From the NCBI RefSeq assembly GCF_965230805.1, contig NZ_OZ246019.1, positions 62,001 through 126,000 of the forward strand: DNA of 64,000 bases, written 5' to 3'. The translations under genes and the position numbers were made by a program. This document shows, one piece after another, positions 43,501 through 52,446 of this stretch. Under the pieces are notes generated by a model. The model was not told the DNA's origin. It was given only the letters and a program-made list of their open reading frames with translations, and made no database searches. This stretch comes from Marinifilum sp965230805. Lineage in GTDB: Bacteria > Bacteroidota > Bacteroidia > Bacteroidales > Marinifilaceae. How positions within the stretch are numbered: position 1 is the first letter of the stretch; each line of letters opens with the position of its first letter.

Positions 43501-44809
43501 GAAACACCGATAGATCCAATCCCATTAAAAGATCGTAGTATGATTTATTGAAAATACCATCGGCCCCGGTAAGATAGGTTGGCACGAAGATCACCTTGAC
43601 CTTATCACCACCTTCATTTGTGAATCCAAGGCTTTTGATTTTGTTCAGAATAGCATCGTGATCAACATTTCCTAAATAATGTGTTAAAAATGGGGTCACC
43701 AAAGGATGTTTTTCAGAACCATTGTTCAAAGCATCTTGCAAATCTCTTCTGGCGCCTTTCTGATCACCAGGGATTAAGAAAAAGGCAACAATTTCCCTTC
43801 TCTGATTCTTGTCTTGATTTATCTCAGATAAAGAATCCAAAAATACATCAAGTCCTTTGTTTTTAAACTCGTATCGACCTCCGGTTCCAACAAAAAGCGT
43901 TTCCTTTTGTAGCTCATAACCCAAGAGTGATTCAGCCACTTTCTTTAGCAATGCTCTTGATTCAACCGCTTTCGATTCCAATTGCAGATTTGCAGGAACA
44001 AAATCGTCTTCAAATCCATTCGGCATCACCACATCAACTGTTCTATCATGAAACTGCTTACATTCTCTTGCAGTAATTTCGCTTACCGTACTTAAACAAT
44101 CTGCTGCCAAAGCAGCTTTCTTTTCTAAAGAACATTTAGCCGTAACATTGTACTGACGAGTCTTTTCTATTGAGTTAAACTGATATAAATTATCGTATAA
44201 TGGCTCATAATTACTTGCCAATACCCTTCCAAGCATTGTTGCATGGGTAGTAAATATTGTTGCAATGTGCGGAGCTTTGTCCTTAATGTATAAACAACCA
44301 GTTCCTGTCATCCACTCATGAAACTGGGCAACAGAATGATCTGTTTCTGCTAAATTAGATTTAACAAAACTCTCTATAACCTTCCCGGCAGCATAACCAA
44401 ACATTGCTGGTTCATGATAGTCCTGATCTCCATAAAGTGATTCCAAACCATACACTTCCCAAAATTTTGCATATACAGCATCTTTTTCATCAAGAAATGG
44501 CTTAAAATCTATCAAAATTACAATTGGATTTCCAGGTATTTTCCACCTTCCAAACCTGATGGGTAACCCCTCAAATGTAGCTTGTACCTTCCATTTAGAG
44601 AACAAGTTTTCATCCTCTTCAAATTCTTTTTCTCTATGATCTTTTTCACCAAAATCGGGTCCAATATAAATAATATTGTCGCCAAATTTTTCTTTAAGAG
44701 ACAAGGCTTTGGTTGAAACAACCGTATGAATTCCCCCAACTTTGTTACAAACCTCCCAGCTCACTTCAAAAATAAAATCAGGACTGATTTTAATATTATT
44801 CATGCGCAA
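40574..44809 (-). CDS. Fused glycogen synthase (GT3) and alpha-glucan phosphorylase (GT35)
   Basis: A 1411-residue fusion. Residues 1-about 550 are a eukaryote-like GT3 glycogen synthase: the N-terminal FEVSWEVCNKVGGIHTVVST loop and the catalytic YYEPWGYTPMES at about residue 440. Residues about 570-1411 are an alpha-glucan phosphorylase: an N-terminal region like DUF3417 (LSRNLWWCWN), YSGGLGILAGDYLKEASD, and the PLP lysine K1166 in GTSGEKAVMNG. One chain can therefore both extend and phosphorolyse alpha-1,4-glucan. Such fusions are known in Bacteroidota. Methionine 3 is an alternative start. It lies downstream of the GH57 gene with a 230-base gap, so it may have its own promoter. Confidence 0.9.
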   Translation of the reverse strand: MRMNNIKISPDFIFEVSWEVCNKVGGIHTVVSTKALSLKEKFGDNIIYIGPDFGEKDHREKEFEEDENLFSKWKVQATFEGLPIRFGRWKIPGNPIVILIDFKPFLDEKDAVYAKFWEVYGLESLYGDQDYHEPAMFGYAAGKVIESFVKSNLAETDHSVAQFHEWMTGTGCLYIKDKAPHIATIFTTHATMLGRVLASNYEPLYDNLYQFNSIEKTRQYNVTAKCSLEKKAALAADCLSTVSEITARECKQFHDRTVDVVMPNGFEDDFVPANLQLESKAVESRALLKKVAESLLGYELQKETLFVGTGGRYEFKNKGLDVFLDSLSEINQDKNQRREIVAFFLIPGDQKGARRDLQDALNNGSEKHPLVTPFLTHYLGNVDHDAILNKIKSLGFTNEGGDKVKVIFVPTYLTGADGIFNKSYYDLLMGLDLSVFPSYYEPWGYTPMESVAFSVPTITTSLAGFGRWVQQINQANKGGVQVIGRSDSNTEALVHNIADYIRLFSVKSEEQIKEAKANARQIAEKALWKNFIDYYYKAYEIAIQNKMEKETNTFMDKGIELHVKKSNQVHWRKLIVESNLPDELLGLEELSRNLWWCWNYKAIDLFESIDPKLWVNCQKNPIVLLKQVPGSRMQELAEDKEFLANYKKVYQDFKDYMSEKPEEGSPKIAYFSMEYGLSDNIKIYSGGLGILAGDYLKEASDSLVDMVAIGFMYRFGYFTQRLSLNGEQLVELNSQKFSQLPITQVLDSAGLPLSISFSLEGRTVVAKIWRVEVGRISLYLLDTDTEMNAEQDRVLTHQLYGGDWDNRIKQEILLGMGGIKALDALNVDADLYHCNEGHAALINIERLIKLVSEGYQFEEAMEVVRASSLFTTHTPVPAGHDTFAPDMIRHYLSYVPDLLKVSWEQFLALGRVHPTDHNEKFSMSNLAANTSVGMNGVSMLHGKISQEMFNELYQGYFPEELHIGYVTNGVHYPTWTAKEWRTLYESEFKEGFLSDLSNKDYWKRIHDVSDERVWDIKNKLRKKLIDYAKKRFQKNWIRRYEDPRSLVEILDSIDENALTIGFARRFATYKRAHLLFSDLDRLSKILNNPEKPVQFIFAGKAHPADKAGQDLIKLIVDVSRRPEFVGKILFLENYDMELGQRLVKGVDIWMNTPTRPLEASGTSGEKAVMNGVMNFSVLDGWWLEGYREGAGWALTDSRTYENQSFQDELDAQTIYSMFENEIIPLFYKRDEKNIPVDWVKYIKNCISEIAPDYTTKRMMDDYKERFYTPLFNRVKKLRDGNYEDAKYTAAWKQRILAGWDQIDVVSVDAPSTPKHKYASGEAYHVEVALDLKELIDEEICVELVIRTSNDGEIEGPIRTERLKKVRKVDSLCFYHLDLDLNDPGVFDFGLRMFACNPNLPHRQDFNYVKWI

Positions 44810-45042
44810 ATATTTAATTAATAATGCTGATTATTCAAATTCAAAGTGAAAGATGAATAAAATCTATCTAATAAGTATAAAATTAATCGTAAGAGAATGT
44901 TATTATATTACCTGTAAAGTTTCTTTAAATAAAACGAAACGTTTAGAAAATCAAATTATTCATTCTCCCTTATTGCAATAAGGATACTTTTAGTAATCAA
45001 TCTTATTTCATTCTTTTGTGTTTTGTTAAATCATTCACAGTC

Positions 45043-46335
45043 TCAAATTGTACTTTTTAATTCATCCAACTCATTTTTGTATTGAGCTAGTAAAGCATCC
45101 TTTTGGGCAAGCTCTTCTTTTAACAATTCACTTTGATCTACAAAATGGCTTTTCATTTCATTAATCCTAAGCTTAAAATCACTTAAAACATTCATATAAT
45201 TGATAAATGCGTCATAAGGGGAATCATAAGGATTAAAATATGAGTGCACATCGCCATCCGAAAAGAACTTTGTACACATATAATAGAAATGATCACTTGC
45301 TTGTAAGTATCTCCAATCTTTCAATAATCTCTCATCCTTTAATGCAAGAACATCATCCCTTAATTCATACAATTTATTAAATGCCTCATCCTGCAAATTA
45401 TTTCCCAGCCAAGCAGATAAATCTCTTTCCTCATCAGCCCAAGAAATAGGATTTGGAACATGTGCTTGTGCAATAGGTTGATAATTTGAGGCCACTTCAG
45501 TTGGTATGGCAAATTGATATTTCGATTTTAGAATCACCTCTTTTGGAAAATTTTCAAGGAAGTCGAAAATACCAGATTCTTTCTTCTGATGTTCTCCAAA
45601 AGTTTCATAATCCATAAAGATATTTACAACATCTTCTTTCTCATCCAAGTCGTTTAACCAATCTACAAACTTACTGGTGGTAAGTGGCCATTCCTTCCAT
45701 CCTTCTGACGAAAACCTAAAAGCTATATCATCACTAAGTTTGTAATTGCGCATTAAAACTTTCAGTTTAGGGTTGATGGCGTTACAGTATAGGTAATTCG
45801 GACTCTTCCATCCCAAAACATGCTTTGCACCTTCGGTTAAGATTCCTTTGTAACCCATTTCGGATACCATTTCACCAATTCCATCAGAATACACCAATTC
45901 TGTATTTCTGAACGTTGTTGGTCTAACTCCAAACAAATCTTCGATTCTATCACTATGCTCTAGAACTTGGCTCACAAATTCGTCCTTATTCTTTAAGGAG
46001 ACCAACGAATGAGAATAGGTTTCCGCCAAGAATTCAACATCTCCAGTTTTGGCCAAAGCCTGAAAACTACTTAATACTTCAGGAGCATATTGCTCAAACT
46101 GATCAATGGCTATACCTGTTATTGAGAAGGCAAGTTTAAACTTGCCCTTGTTTTCTTTTAACAAATTCAATAATATCTTGTTTGCAGGCAGATAGCATTC
46201 ATCAGCAATATTTCGCATTATTGATTCGTTGGTATAATCATCGTAATAGTAATGATTGTTGCCGATGTCGAAGAATCTGTATCTTCTTAAACGTAATGGT
46301 TGATGTACTTGGAAATATAAACAAATCGATTTCAT
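45043..46335 (-). CDS. GH57-family glycoside hydrolase (alpha-amylase type)
   Basis: 430 residues from the ATG at 46335 (MKSICLYFQVHQPLRLRRYRF), which lies just after the stop of the upstream glycosyltransferase. The longer frame would overlap that gene. GH57 motifs visible are HQPLR near the start, the nucleophile segment RNTELVYSDG and the acid/base segment FMDYETFGEHQ. The C-terminal about 50 residues form a coiled coil ending in a Q/K-rich helix. It has no signal peptide, so it works on internal alpha-glucan. It is translationally close to the GT4 gene and thus in the debranching enzyme-GT4-GH57 operon. GH57 enzymes include amylases and branching enzymes, so specificity is open. Confidence 0.88.
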   Translation of the reverse strand: MKSICLYFQVHQPLRLRRYRFFDIGNNHYYYDDYTNESIMRNIADECYLPANKILLNLLKENKGKFKLAFSITGIAIDQFEQYAPEVLSSFQALAKTGDVEFLAETYSHSLVSLKNKDEFVSQVLEHSDRIEDLFGVRPTTFRNTELVYSDGIGEMVSEMGYKGILTEGAKHVLGWKSPNYLYCNAINPKLKVLMRNYKLSDDIAFRFSSEGWKEWPLTTSKFVDWLNDLDEKEDVVNIFMDYETFGEHQKKESGIFDFLENFPKEVILKSKYQFAIPTEVASNYQPIAQAHVPNPISWADEERDLSAWLGNNLQDEAFNKLYELRDDVLALKDERLLKDWRYLQASDHFYYMCTKFFSDGDVHSYFNPYDSPYDAFINYMNVLSDFKLRINEMKSHFVDQSELLKEELAQKDALLAQYKNELDELKSTI

Positions 46336-46339
46336 AGTC

Positions 46340-47650
46340 TTAGTTTTTCTTAGTTTCAACAAATGATTCAATAGTAGAATTATAAACATCGTATACATTT
46401 AAAGCAGCATTAGCCCACTTTAAATTATCGACTTCTTCTTTACCTTTCTCTTTAAACTCATTCGAAAGAGAATTGTAGCGAATGATACCGTAAATTGCAT
46501 CGGCCATTGCATCAATGTCCCAATAATCAACTTTTACAGCATGTGTTAAGATCTCGGACACTCCAGATTGTTTAGAAATAATTACTGGTACATTAGACTG
46601 CATGGCTTCCAAAGGTGATATTCCAAAAGGTTCCGAAACCGAAGGCATTACATACACATCACTTAACTCAAACATCTTAAATACATCATCTCCTTTTAGA
46701 AAACCTGTGAAATGAAATATATCGGTGATACCAAGTTGAGCGGCACGTTCTACCATTTTTTCGAGCATATCGCCACTTCCCGCCATTACAAAACGAACAT
46801 CACTGGTTCTTTTCAACACCTGGTAAGCAGCTTCAACAAAGTATTCAGGACCTTTCTGCATGGTAATTCTACCCAGAAATGTCACAACCTTTTCCTTCAC
46901 TCCTTTTTTAATTTTCAGCTTTTCTTCAAACGACACAGGTTCAACGGCATTGTAAACCGTTATTACTTTATCGGGATTCTGACCATATTTTTCAATAACA
47001 ATATTTCTGGTAAGATTACTCACCGCAATAATCTTATCGGCAGCATCCATTCCCATTTTCTCAATCTCAAAAACTTTAGGATTCACACTTCCTCCACTCC
47101 TATCAAAATCGGTAGCATGCACATGAATCACCAAAGGTTTACCTGATACTTCCTTTGCTGCTATTCCTGCCGGGTAACACAACCAATCATGAGCATGAAT
47201 TACATCATGTTCCTGATCCATACTAATGGTTGATGCCACATAAGCATATTTATAGATCTCTTCGATAAGTTCGCTTCCATATTTACCACTAAATTCAAGC
47301 TTGCCTTCCTTATCCACTTTAAAAAACTTATTTTTGCCGCACAAATCCTGACTTGAGAATGTGTAATACTCATCCGGATCATTGTATGGTACCAAATGCG
47401 AATCAACTTCTAAATAAGTATGCTTTGATTTAAACTTTTCGATATGCGTTTGCACTTGCTTGATGGTTGTATTGTTTGCTCCAACCAGCTCCATTTTACT
47501 TTGATCTTCGTCGCCATAAGCTTTCGGAACTACAAATACAATGTCTAAATCTTCAATTTTTGATAATCCTTTGGTTAATCCATAACAAGCTGTACCCAAA
47601 CCTCCCGAAATATGAGGTGGAAATTCCCATCCAAACATTAGAACTCTCAT
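46340..47650 (-). CDS. GT4-family glycosyltransferase, glycogen/glucan synthase-like
   Basis: About 436 residues from the ATG at 47650 (MRVLMFGWEFPPHISGGLGT). The start resembles bacterial and archaeal GT4/GT5 glucan synthases, with the donor-site glycine loop GGLGT. The C-terminal half has VTFLGRITMQKGPEYFVEAA and the conserved SEPFGISPLEAMQSNVPVI, the usual E-x7-E type nucleotide-sugar site. It starts eight bases after the debranching-enzyme stop and ends just before the GH57 start. It is therefore a second candidate glucan synthase beside the GT3 domain at 40574. Donor (UDP- or ADP-glucose) cannot be told. Confidence 0.86.
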   Translation of the reverse strand: MRVLMFGWEFPPHISGGLGTACYGLTKGLSKIEDLDIVFVVPKAYGDEDQSKMELVGANNTTIKQVQTHIEKFKSKHTYLEVDSHLVPYNDPDEYYTFSSQDLCGKNKFFKVDKEGKLEFSGKYGSELIEEIYKYAYVASTISMDQEHDVIHAHDWLCYPAGIAAKEVSGKPLVIHVHATDFDRSGGSVNPKVFEIEKMGMDAADKIIAVSNLTRNIVIEKYGQNPDKVITVYNAVEPVSFEEKLKIKKGVKEKVVTFLGRITMQKGPEYFVEAAYQVLKRTSDVRFVMAGSGDMLEKMVERAAQLGITDIFHFTGFLKGDDVFKMFELSDVYVMPSVSEPFGISPLEAMQSNVPVIISKQSGVSEILTHAVKVDYWDIDAMADAIYGIIRYNSLSNEFKEKGKEEVDNLKWANAALNVYDVYNSTIESFVETKKN

Positions 47651-47657
47651 ATACAAA

Positions 47658-49616
47658 CTATTTAAAAGATGATTGGTTTAACATTTTACTCACTCTGATA
47701 ATTTCTGCTACACTTAAGGCATAAGATGTGGCTTCGTTCGGCTTATGCGGTGGATTTCCATCGTAGATTTCCGAAATGGAACCCAAACCATGCTCATGCA
47801 AACAATATTCAAAGCCATTTAGGTAGCGCTGAATTGTTGATTCTCCACCAGCCTTGTAAAGACCTAAATACGCATCAGCAAAATGTCCAAACAACCATGG
47901 AAAAACAGATCCAAAATGGAAGGCACAATTTCTATCCCATTCATTTCCTTTAAACACTCCGATATATTCATGATGATTTGGCGAAAGAGTTCTTAATCCT
48001 CGCGGCGTTAGTAAATCTCTTTCTATGATATCTAAAATTGATTTTTTCTGTCCTTTTTCGAGACACGAATATGGCAAGGATACTGCAAACATTTGGTTAG
48101 GACGAATAGCCCAGCTCTTATGTGTATCGTCTACATAATCGGCGAGGTAATTTCTTTCCTCACTCCAAAATGTTTCTATAAACGACTTATTAATGGTATC
48201 AGGATGATCTTTCCAATCCGCAATAAAGTCTTTGTCGTTTGCTTCAACTGCCATTTCCAATGCAAAACATACAGCATTGTACCACAAAGCATTCAATTCA
48301 ACAACATATCCCATCCGTCTATTTACAAAATCGCCATTGTTCTGAACATTCATCCAGGTCACCCCTTTTCTAATATTCCAAAGCAAGCCATTATCGTGCA
48401 TTTTTATTGCAAGTCTCGAACCGAATTTATAATAATTAAAAACTTCTTTAATCTTCTTGCTAAACTTTTGCCAAAGTTTGACTTTGTCTGCTCCAAATTC
48501 AACATACTTTTGCAATGTCCAAAAGAACCATAAAGGAACATCTACCGAATCCTTACCAGTATATCTTGCACTATCTTTAGAAAAGCGATACAGTATTTTA
48601 TCGTAGGCGGTATTTAAAACTTCAAGAAAAGTTTTCTCATCATTACGAGCCAAAGTAAGACCTGGCAAAGCCAAGTATGTATTTCTTTCGCTTGTACTAA
48701 ACCAAGGAAATCCATTAATAATTGACGTTTCTTTTCCTTTACGAGATATAAATTGTTCTGCCGAATTTTCCAAACAGTTCTCAAAGCTATCCCTTACTAC
48801 TCTTTTCTTTATTTCGCTATTGAATTGTTTCAAGATTAACTTTGGAGAAATTTCTTCGGTTCCTGCTGAAAATACAATTGGCTCATCTTTCTTAATTTCC
48901 ATCTCGAAATAACCTGGCACATATAGATCTTCGTGGCAATCATAACCTCGCTTTTTTTCCTCTTTGTATTCTACATTATAATACCAATCAGGAACATGAA
49001 CAAATTCTGATTTTTTTGAGGTTTGCATAAAAAGATAAGGAAAACCATTGTATAGTTTCAATCCTATTCCATTGTCTACAATACTTGCACGTGTGTTGGC
49101 TTCTAAATTAGCTTTTGTCAAGGTATGAATACTTCTGAAAGCCAAAAAAGGTTGAAATCTAATTGTCGTTGGCGAATTAGCTTCCACAAGAGTATAGCGA
49201 ATTAAAACCCTCTGTTCTTTTTCAACCAAAAGGAATTCCTTTTTCAATACAATTCCCCCTACACGGTACGTGATTACCGGAGTTGGATCCATTCCAAACT
49301 CTCTCACATATTTGTGTCCCTTTGGGCTATATTCTCCTGGGAATTTATGTATTCCCAAATTGAATGGGGCACCATGCTGAAGCAAAGTCTCATCTACGCT
49401 TGATAGCAGGACGTGGTTGTCACCTCCGAAATTTTCAATCGGACAAATCAAAAGGCCGTGATACTTACGGGTGTTACAGTTAATTATAGTTGAACTGGCA
49501 AAAGAGCCTGCACGGTTAGTGCGTATAAACTCTTTCTTTAGAGAATACTCAGTGTTTACAAGCCGAGCCTTGTCGAATTTAAGATAGTCCATGCACAAAC
49601 GATTTTTGGGGTTCAT
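47658..49616 (-). CDS. Glycogen debranching enzyme (amylo-alpha-1,6-glucosidase type)
   Basis: A 652-residue protein with the N-terminal GDE domain (RTNRAGSFASSTIINCNTRKYHGLL; here seen as FIRTNRAGSF and NTRKYHGLLI) at residues about 1-260. A C-terminal (alpha/alpha)6 barrel of GDE_C/GH133 type (PLWFFWTLQKYVEF, GVTWMNVQNNGDFVNRRMGYVVELNALWYNA in part, SEIYDGNPPHKPNEATSYALS) follows. It removes alpha-1,6 branches of glycogen. It leads the operon with the GT4 and GH57 genes. The start could also be methionine 9 (49592), which begins the conserved part. No signal peptide. Confidence 0.9.
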   Translation of the reverse strand: MNPKNRLCMDYLKFDKARLVNTEYSLKKEFIRTNRAGSFASSTIINCNTRKYHGLLICPIENFGGDNHVLLSSVDETLLQHGAPFNLGIHKFPGEYSPKGHKYVREFGMDPTPVITYRVGGIVLKKEFLLVEKEQRVLIRYTLVEANSPTTIRFQPFLAFRSIHTLTKANLEANTRASIVDNGIGLKLYNGFPYLFMQTSKKSEFVHVPDWYYNVEYKEEKKRGYDCHEDLYVPGYFEMEIKKDEPIVFSAGTEEISPKLILKQFNSEIKKRVVRDSFENCLENSAEQFISRKGKETSIINGFPWFSTSERNTYLALPGLTLARNDEKTFLEVLNTAYDKILYRFSKDSARYTGKDSVDVPLWFFWTLQKYVEFGADKVKLWQKFSKKIKEVFNYYKFGSRLAIKMHDNGLLWNIRKGVTWMNVQNNGDFVNRRMGYVVELNALWYNAVCFALEMAVEANDKDFIADWKDHPDTINKSFIETFWSEERNYLADYVDDTHKSWAIRPNQMFAVSLPYSCLEKGQKKSILDIIERDLLTPRGLRTLSPNHHEYIGVFKGNEWDRNCAFHFGSVFPWLFGHFADAYLGLYKAGGESTIQRYLNGFEYCLHEHGLGSISEIYDGNPPHKPNEATSYALSVAEIIRVSKMLNQSSFK

Positions 49617-50558
49617 TACAAACGATTAGATAAATTATATTATCATAACATACAATAATTTTTCAATAAAGTTATTAATATTTTTCTGAATGTAAACTTA
49701 TCAAAGCCCTTATTTAATATTATTTTTTTGTGAAATCATTACAGCACACTTTAATTGCTAACATATTCATTTCTCATCACTTTACATTGCAATCGTTTCA
49801 ATAGAAAAAAAAAGAATCTTAAATCGTTTTCACATCATTTCCTAATATGAATACAGATAATAAAATCGCCGATTAACCTTGTTAATTATTTCATTACAAT
49901 AAAGTTAATTCCAATAGAGATATTTTTCTTTAAATCCACATTTATCTTAGTTTTCTTAAACAACGCTTACATGAAATTAACCCAATTACTTTCACCATAT
50001 TACATATTACAAATCACTTTTCATTTTTCAAATTATTAATCACGGTTATATTTTTTTCAACAGAAAATCAAATAGAATCAACATTATTTTAATTCCGCTC
50101 ATCAAACAAACTTTTTTAAATGCCTTTTCGAGAATTCAATCAATAGTCTTACTTGAAATATTTGTGCCATTCTCAGAACCAACAAGATAAAATATGTATA
50201 TTTGAAAAACATATAGTGTAAGGGAACAAAATGTATCTAATAGCTCATGTAGATCAAATCGAAAACTGTACCATTACAAACACTACAATAATTATAGCTA
50301 TTATGCTTATACCTATTATATTAAGGAATTAGTCTTAAATTATTTTTGAAGATTTAGCATTAATCAAAGCGAAATCCCAAATCATGCGGGTTTTTTATGA
50401 AACGAGCATGATTAAGATAATTATAAATAGAAATAAGACTCAAATTCTTTTATGAATTTAAGTCAAGGCAAAAAAATAGAGACATAGTCATATCTAATTC
50501 GATTTTTTAAACGAAAAATAAACTTAAATACTACCATTACAAACTAATAAATAATAGA
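49617..50558. other. AT-rich intergenic region, 940 bp
   Basis: No convincing gene on either strand. One inverted repeat is present, AATCATGC (50380-50387) and GCATGATT (50406-50413), with GGG and a T-run directly after the first arm. The region separates the alpha-glucan operon from small unknown genes and has very low GC. Confidence 0.5.
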
Positions 50559-50891
50559 ATGATTGGATTCAAACTTAAATTAAATGGAAAAGAAACATCT
50601 GCTTTAATACAGCAAGGAGTGCTCTCCATAATCATAACAAAGGTAAAAAACGAAATTGAGGAATCGATTAACCTTAATTTTAACGGCATGGACACAAAAG
50701 ATCTCAAATATATTGATTGGGATCAATGTAATTTAAAAGAAGGTGATGAACTAATCCTTACAATCAAAAAAATCGAAGAGGTTTCAGCTCCTATTCGCAT
50801 TAGAGACATCGATCATCAGTTTGATAATAAACAGAAACTAAAAAATTATTATTCCCTGAAGGAATCTTTAGAAAAAGAAGGCTTGATATAA
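50559..50891 (+). CDS. Small hypothetical protein
   Basis: A 110-residue acidic/basic mixed protein: MIGFKLKLNGKETSALIQQG, then GVLSIIITKVKNE, LNFNGMDTKDLKYIDWDQCN, EGDELILTIKKIEEVS and a charged helical tail. The composition and beta-rich first half look like a real folded protein, but I recognise no family. It has no signal or membrane segment. It is flanked by non-coding AT-rich DNA. Confidence 0.6.
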   Translation: MIGFKLKLNGKETSALIQQGVLSIIITKVKNEIEESINLNFNGMDTKDLKYIDWDQCNLKEGDELILTIKKIEEVSAPIRIRDIDHQFDNKQKLKNYYSLKESLEKEGLI

Positions 50892-50959
50892 TAGCATAAA
50901 AATAATACTGGCATAAACTACCCTCAGACCTTAAACTTCTACACGACTGCAAGGAAAAC

Positions 50960-51076
50960 ATGAAGAGAATAATTGATTTGCTGCAAAACCTCTTTGGTTA
51001 CTTTAATAAAGCCCAGAACTTATCGCAGACTAACCAAGAAGAACTATCTAAACCTAGTCCAGAACAAAATTGTTAA
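50960..51076 (+). CDS. Possible 38-residue peptide
   Basis: ATG at 50960 is preceded by AAGGA and opens a 38-codon frame starting MKRIIDLLQNLFGYFNKAQN and ending in TAA. The first 20 residues could form an amphipathic helix. It is too short for confidence; expression evidence is lacking. Confidence 0.3.
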   Translation: MKRIIDLLQNLFGYFNKAQNLSQTNQEELSKPSPEQNC

Positions 51077-51528
51077 GACCTTAAGAAGTAGAGTAATGAC
51101 AAAACTTTCATTAGAATCATTGAAAATACATATGAAAGATAACTTTTCAAGTTTTGCATTTTGTGCCTCGATTCATTTCGAGACTCAAAACGAAAGTGAT
51201 TTAGATTCCCAATTCAAGCAATTACCCCTTTTCAAAACTATCTATTTGTGCCCTATTAAACTGAATTCGACATATAATTTTAGGTTCAGACCACCACTAA
51301 TAAGCATACGATGGTATTTTTTAAGGAAGAATAAAATCAAAAGGCTGAAAATTTATTTTATGACAACAATAACTTTGAATACGCTGTAAAAAATCGAAAC
51401 CAACCAATTGAACAAGACACTTTTACTTATATTATAATTTGCATGAAATAGAGCCAAGACTATGCCTTGGCTCCCCCTAAAAACAAATAAACTTAGTCAA
51501 AGGCTCAACACCACTGACAGGCTGGTTT
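51077..51528. other. Intergenic stretch with doubtful short frames
   Basis: An ATG at 51097 opens a frame beginning MTKLSLESLKIHMKDNFSSF, reminiscent in its first residues of peptide leaders, but the remainder is unlike any protein I know. No other feature is recognised. Confidence 0.35.
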
Positions 51529-52446
51529 TTATGCTGGACGAGGAACAGGCAGAGCCTGCATTTCAATTTTAATATGAAGATGTTGGTTGCTGCAACGACG
51601 AATACTTACCACAGTAGTTTCGTAGTTGATGTTCTCGACCTTTAAGGTGGACTCACCCTCTGGAAATTTTTTAAATGTAAAGTTTCCTTTTTCGTTAATT
51701 TTGGTGTACAAACCACAACCAACCGCACTAACCTTGCCAAATGGAATTGACAAACCACTTTCTTTATCTACGATGTATCCACGAAGATCAATATTATTAT
51801 GATTTCCTTTTTTCAACATTCTCGACGAAAAATAATCACTTACCATTTGGGGATGCGATTCATTATACCTTTTAATAGACCAATCTAATTTTTCTCTTAA
51901 AAACTCATCAATACTTTTAATCAAATCTTCTATTTTATTTCTGTTTTGTTTGTTTTGAGTCTTAATTATTGATCTATCCTCAATCTTATTTATAATGTCT
52001 TTAATAATTTTTAGATTGTCCGCTACAAATTCTGGATTTATAGCATAGCTTGCCAAACCTGCTTCGTATTCTTTCGCTAAATTACAGATCCTTCTTGCAC
52101 TATTCAATCTTATAACTGCCGCTTCACGGCGCACATTGGCACATTGAGATTTTGCCTCATCTATCAATACATGATTATCGTTATCATTGGCATAACATAC
52201 TAATGCAATCCTTAATTTTTCCATATTTTTAACCAACACACTAAACAACTCATCTTTTTCCTGTGTTAACCATTGTGTAGGTTTATTCATTTGCGAATGA
52301 ATACTTTTAAATGTTGCGGCATAATTAGTAAACTTCTCAATTTGTGTTTTAATAGATTCATTAGATTCAAACAAAATGCTATTACTGGCCAAAACATCAC
52401 TAATAAATTGATAACTTTTGATTTTTGCATCTATTCTTTTTGACAT
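51529..52446 (-). CDS. Paralogue of the 4.3 kb carboxypeptidase-regulatory-like protein
   Basis: A 305-residue protein collinear with the product of 4292-5254. The helical N-terminal region shares SNSILFESNESIKTQIEKF against ENQSVFESDEITKSQIAFF and the QMNKPTQWLTQEKDEL segment. The linker shares REKLDWSIKRYNESHP against SKKLDWSIESYRKSNP. The C-terminal beta domain shares DLRGYIVDKESG, KGNFTFKKFPEGE and the tail MQALPVPRPA. No signal peptide or membrane segment. The invariant tail and beta domain against a more variable N-terminus suggest a recognition or polymer-forming role for the conserved part, which is inference. It stands alone, next to the IS-damaged region. Confidence 0.75.
   Translation of the reverse strand: MSKRIDAKIKSYQFISDVLASNSILFESNESIKTQIEKFTNYAATFKSIHSQMNKPTQWLTQEKDELFSVLVKNMEKLRIALVCYANDNDNHVLIDEAKSQCANVRREAAVIRLNSARRICNLAKEYEAGLASYAINPEFVADNLKIIKDIINKIEDRSIIKTQNKQNRNKIEDLIKSIDEFLREKLDWSIKRYNESHPQMVSDYFSSRMLKKGNHNNIDLRGYIVDKESGLSIPFGKVSAVGCGLYTKINEKGNFTFKKFPEGESTLKVENINYETTVVSIRRCSNQHLHIKIEMQALPVPRPA

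Noticed and set aside
50973..51389. 138-codon plus-strand frame
   Set aside because: Basic, low-complexity translation with no recognisable fold; possibly contains a shorter start at 51097, but unsupported.
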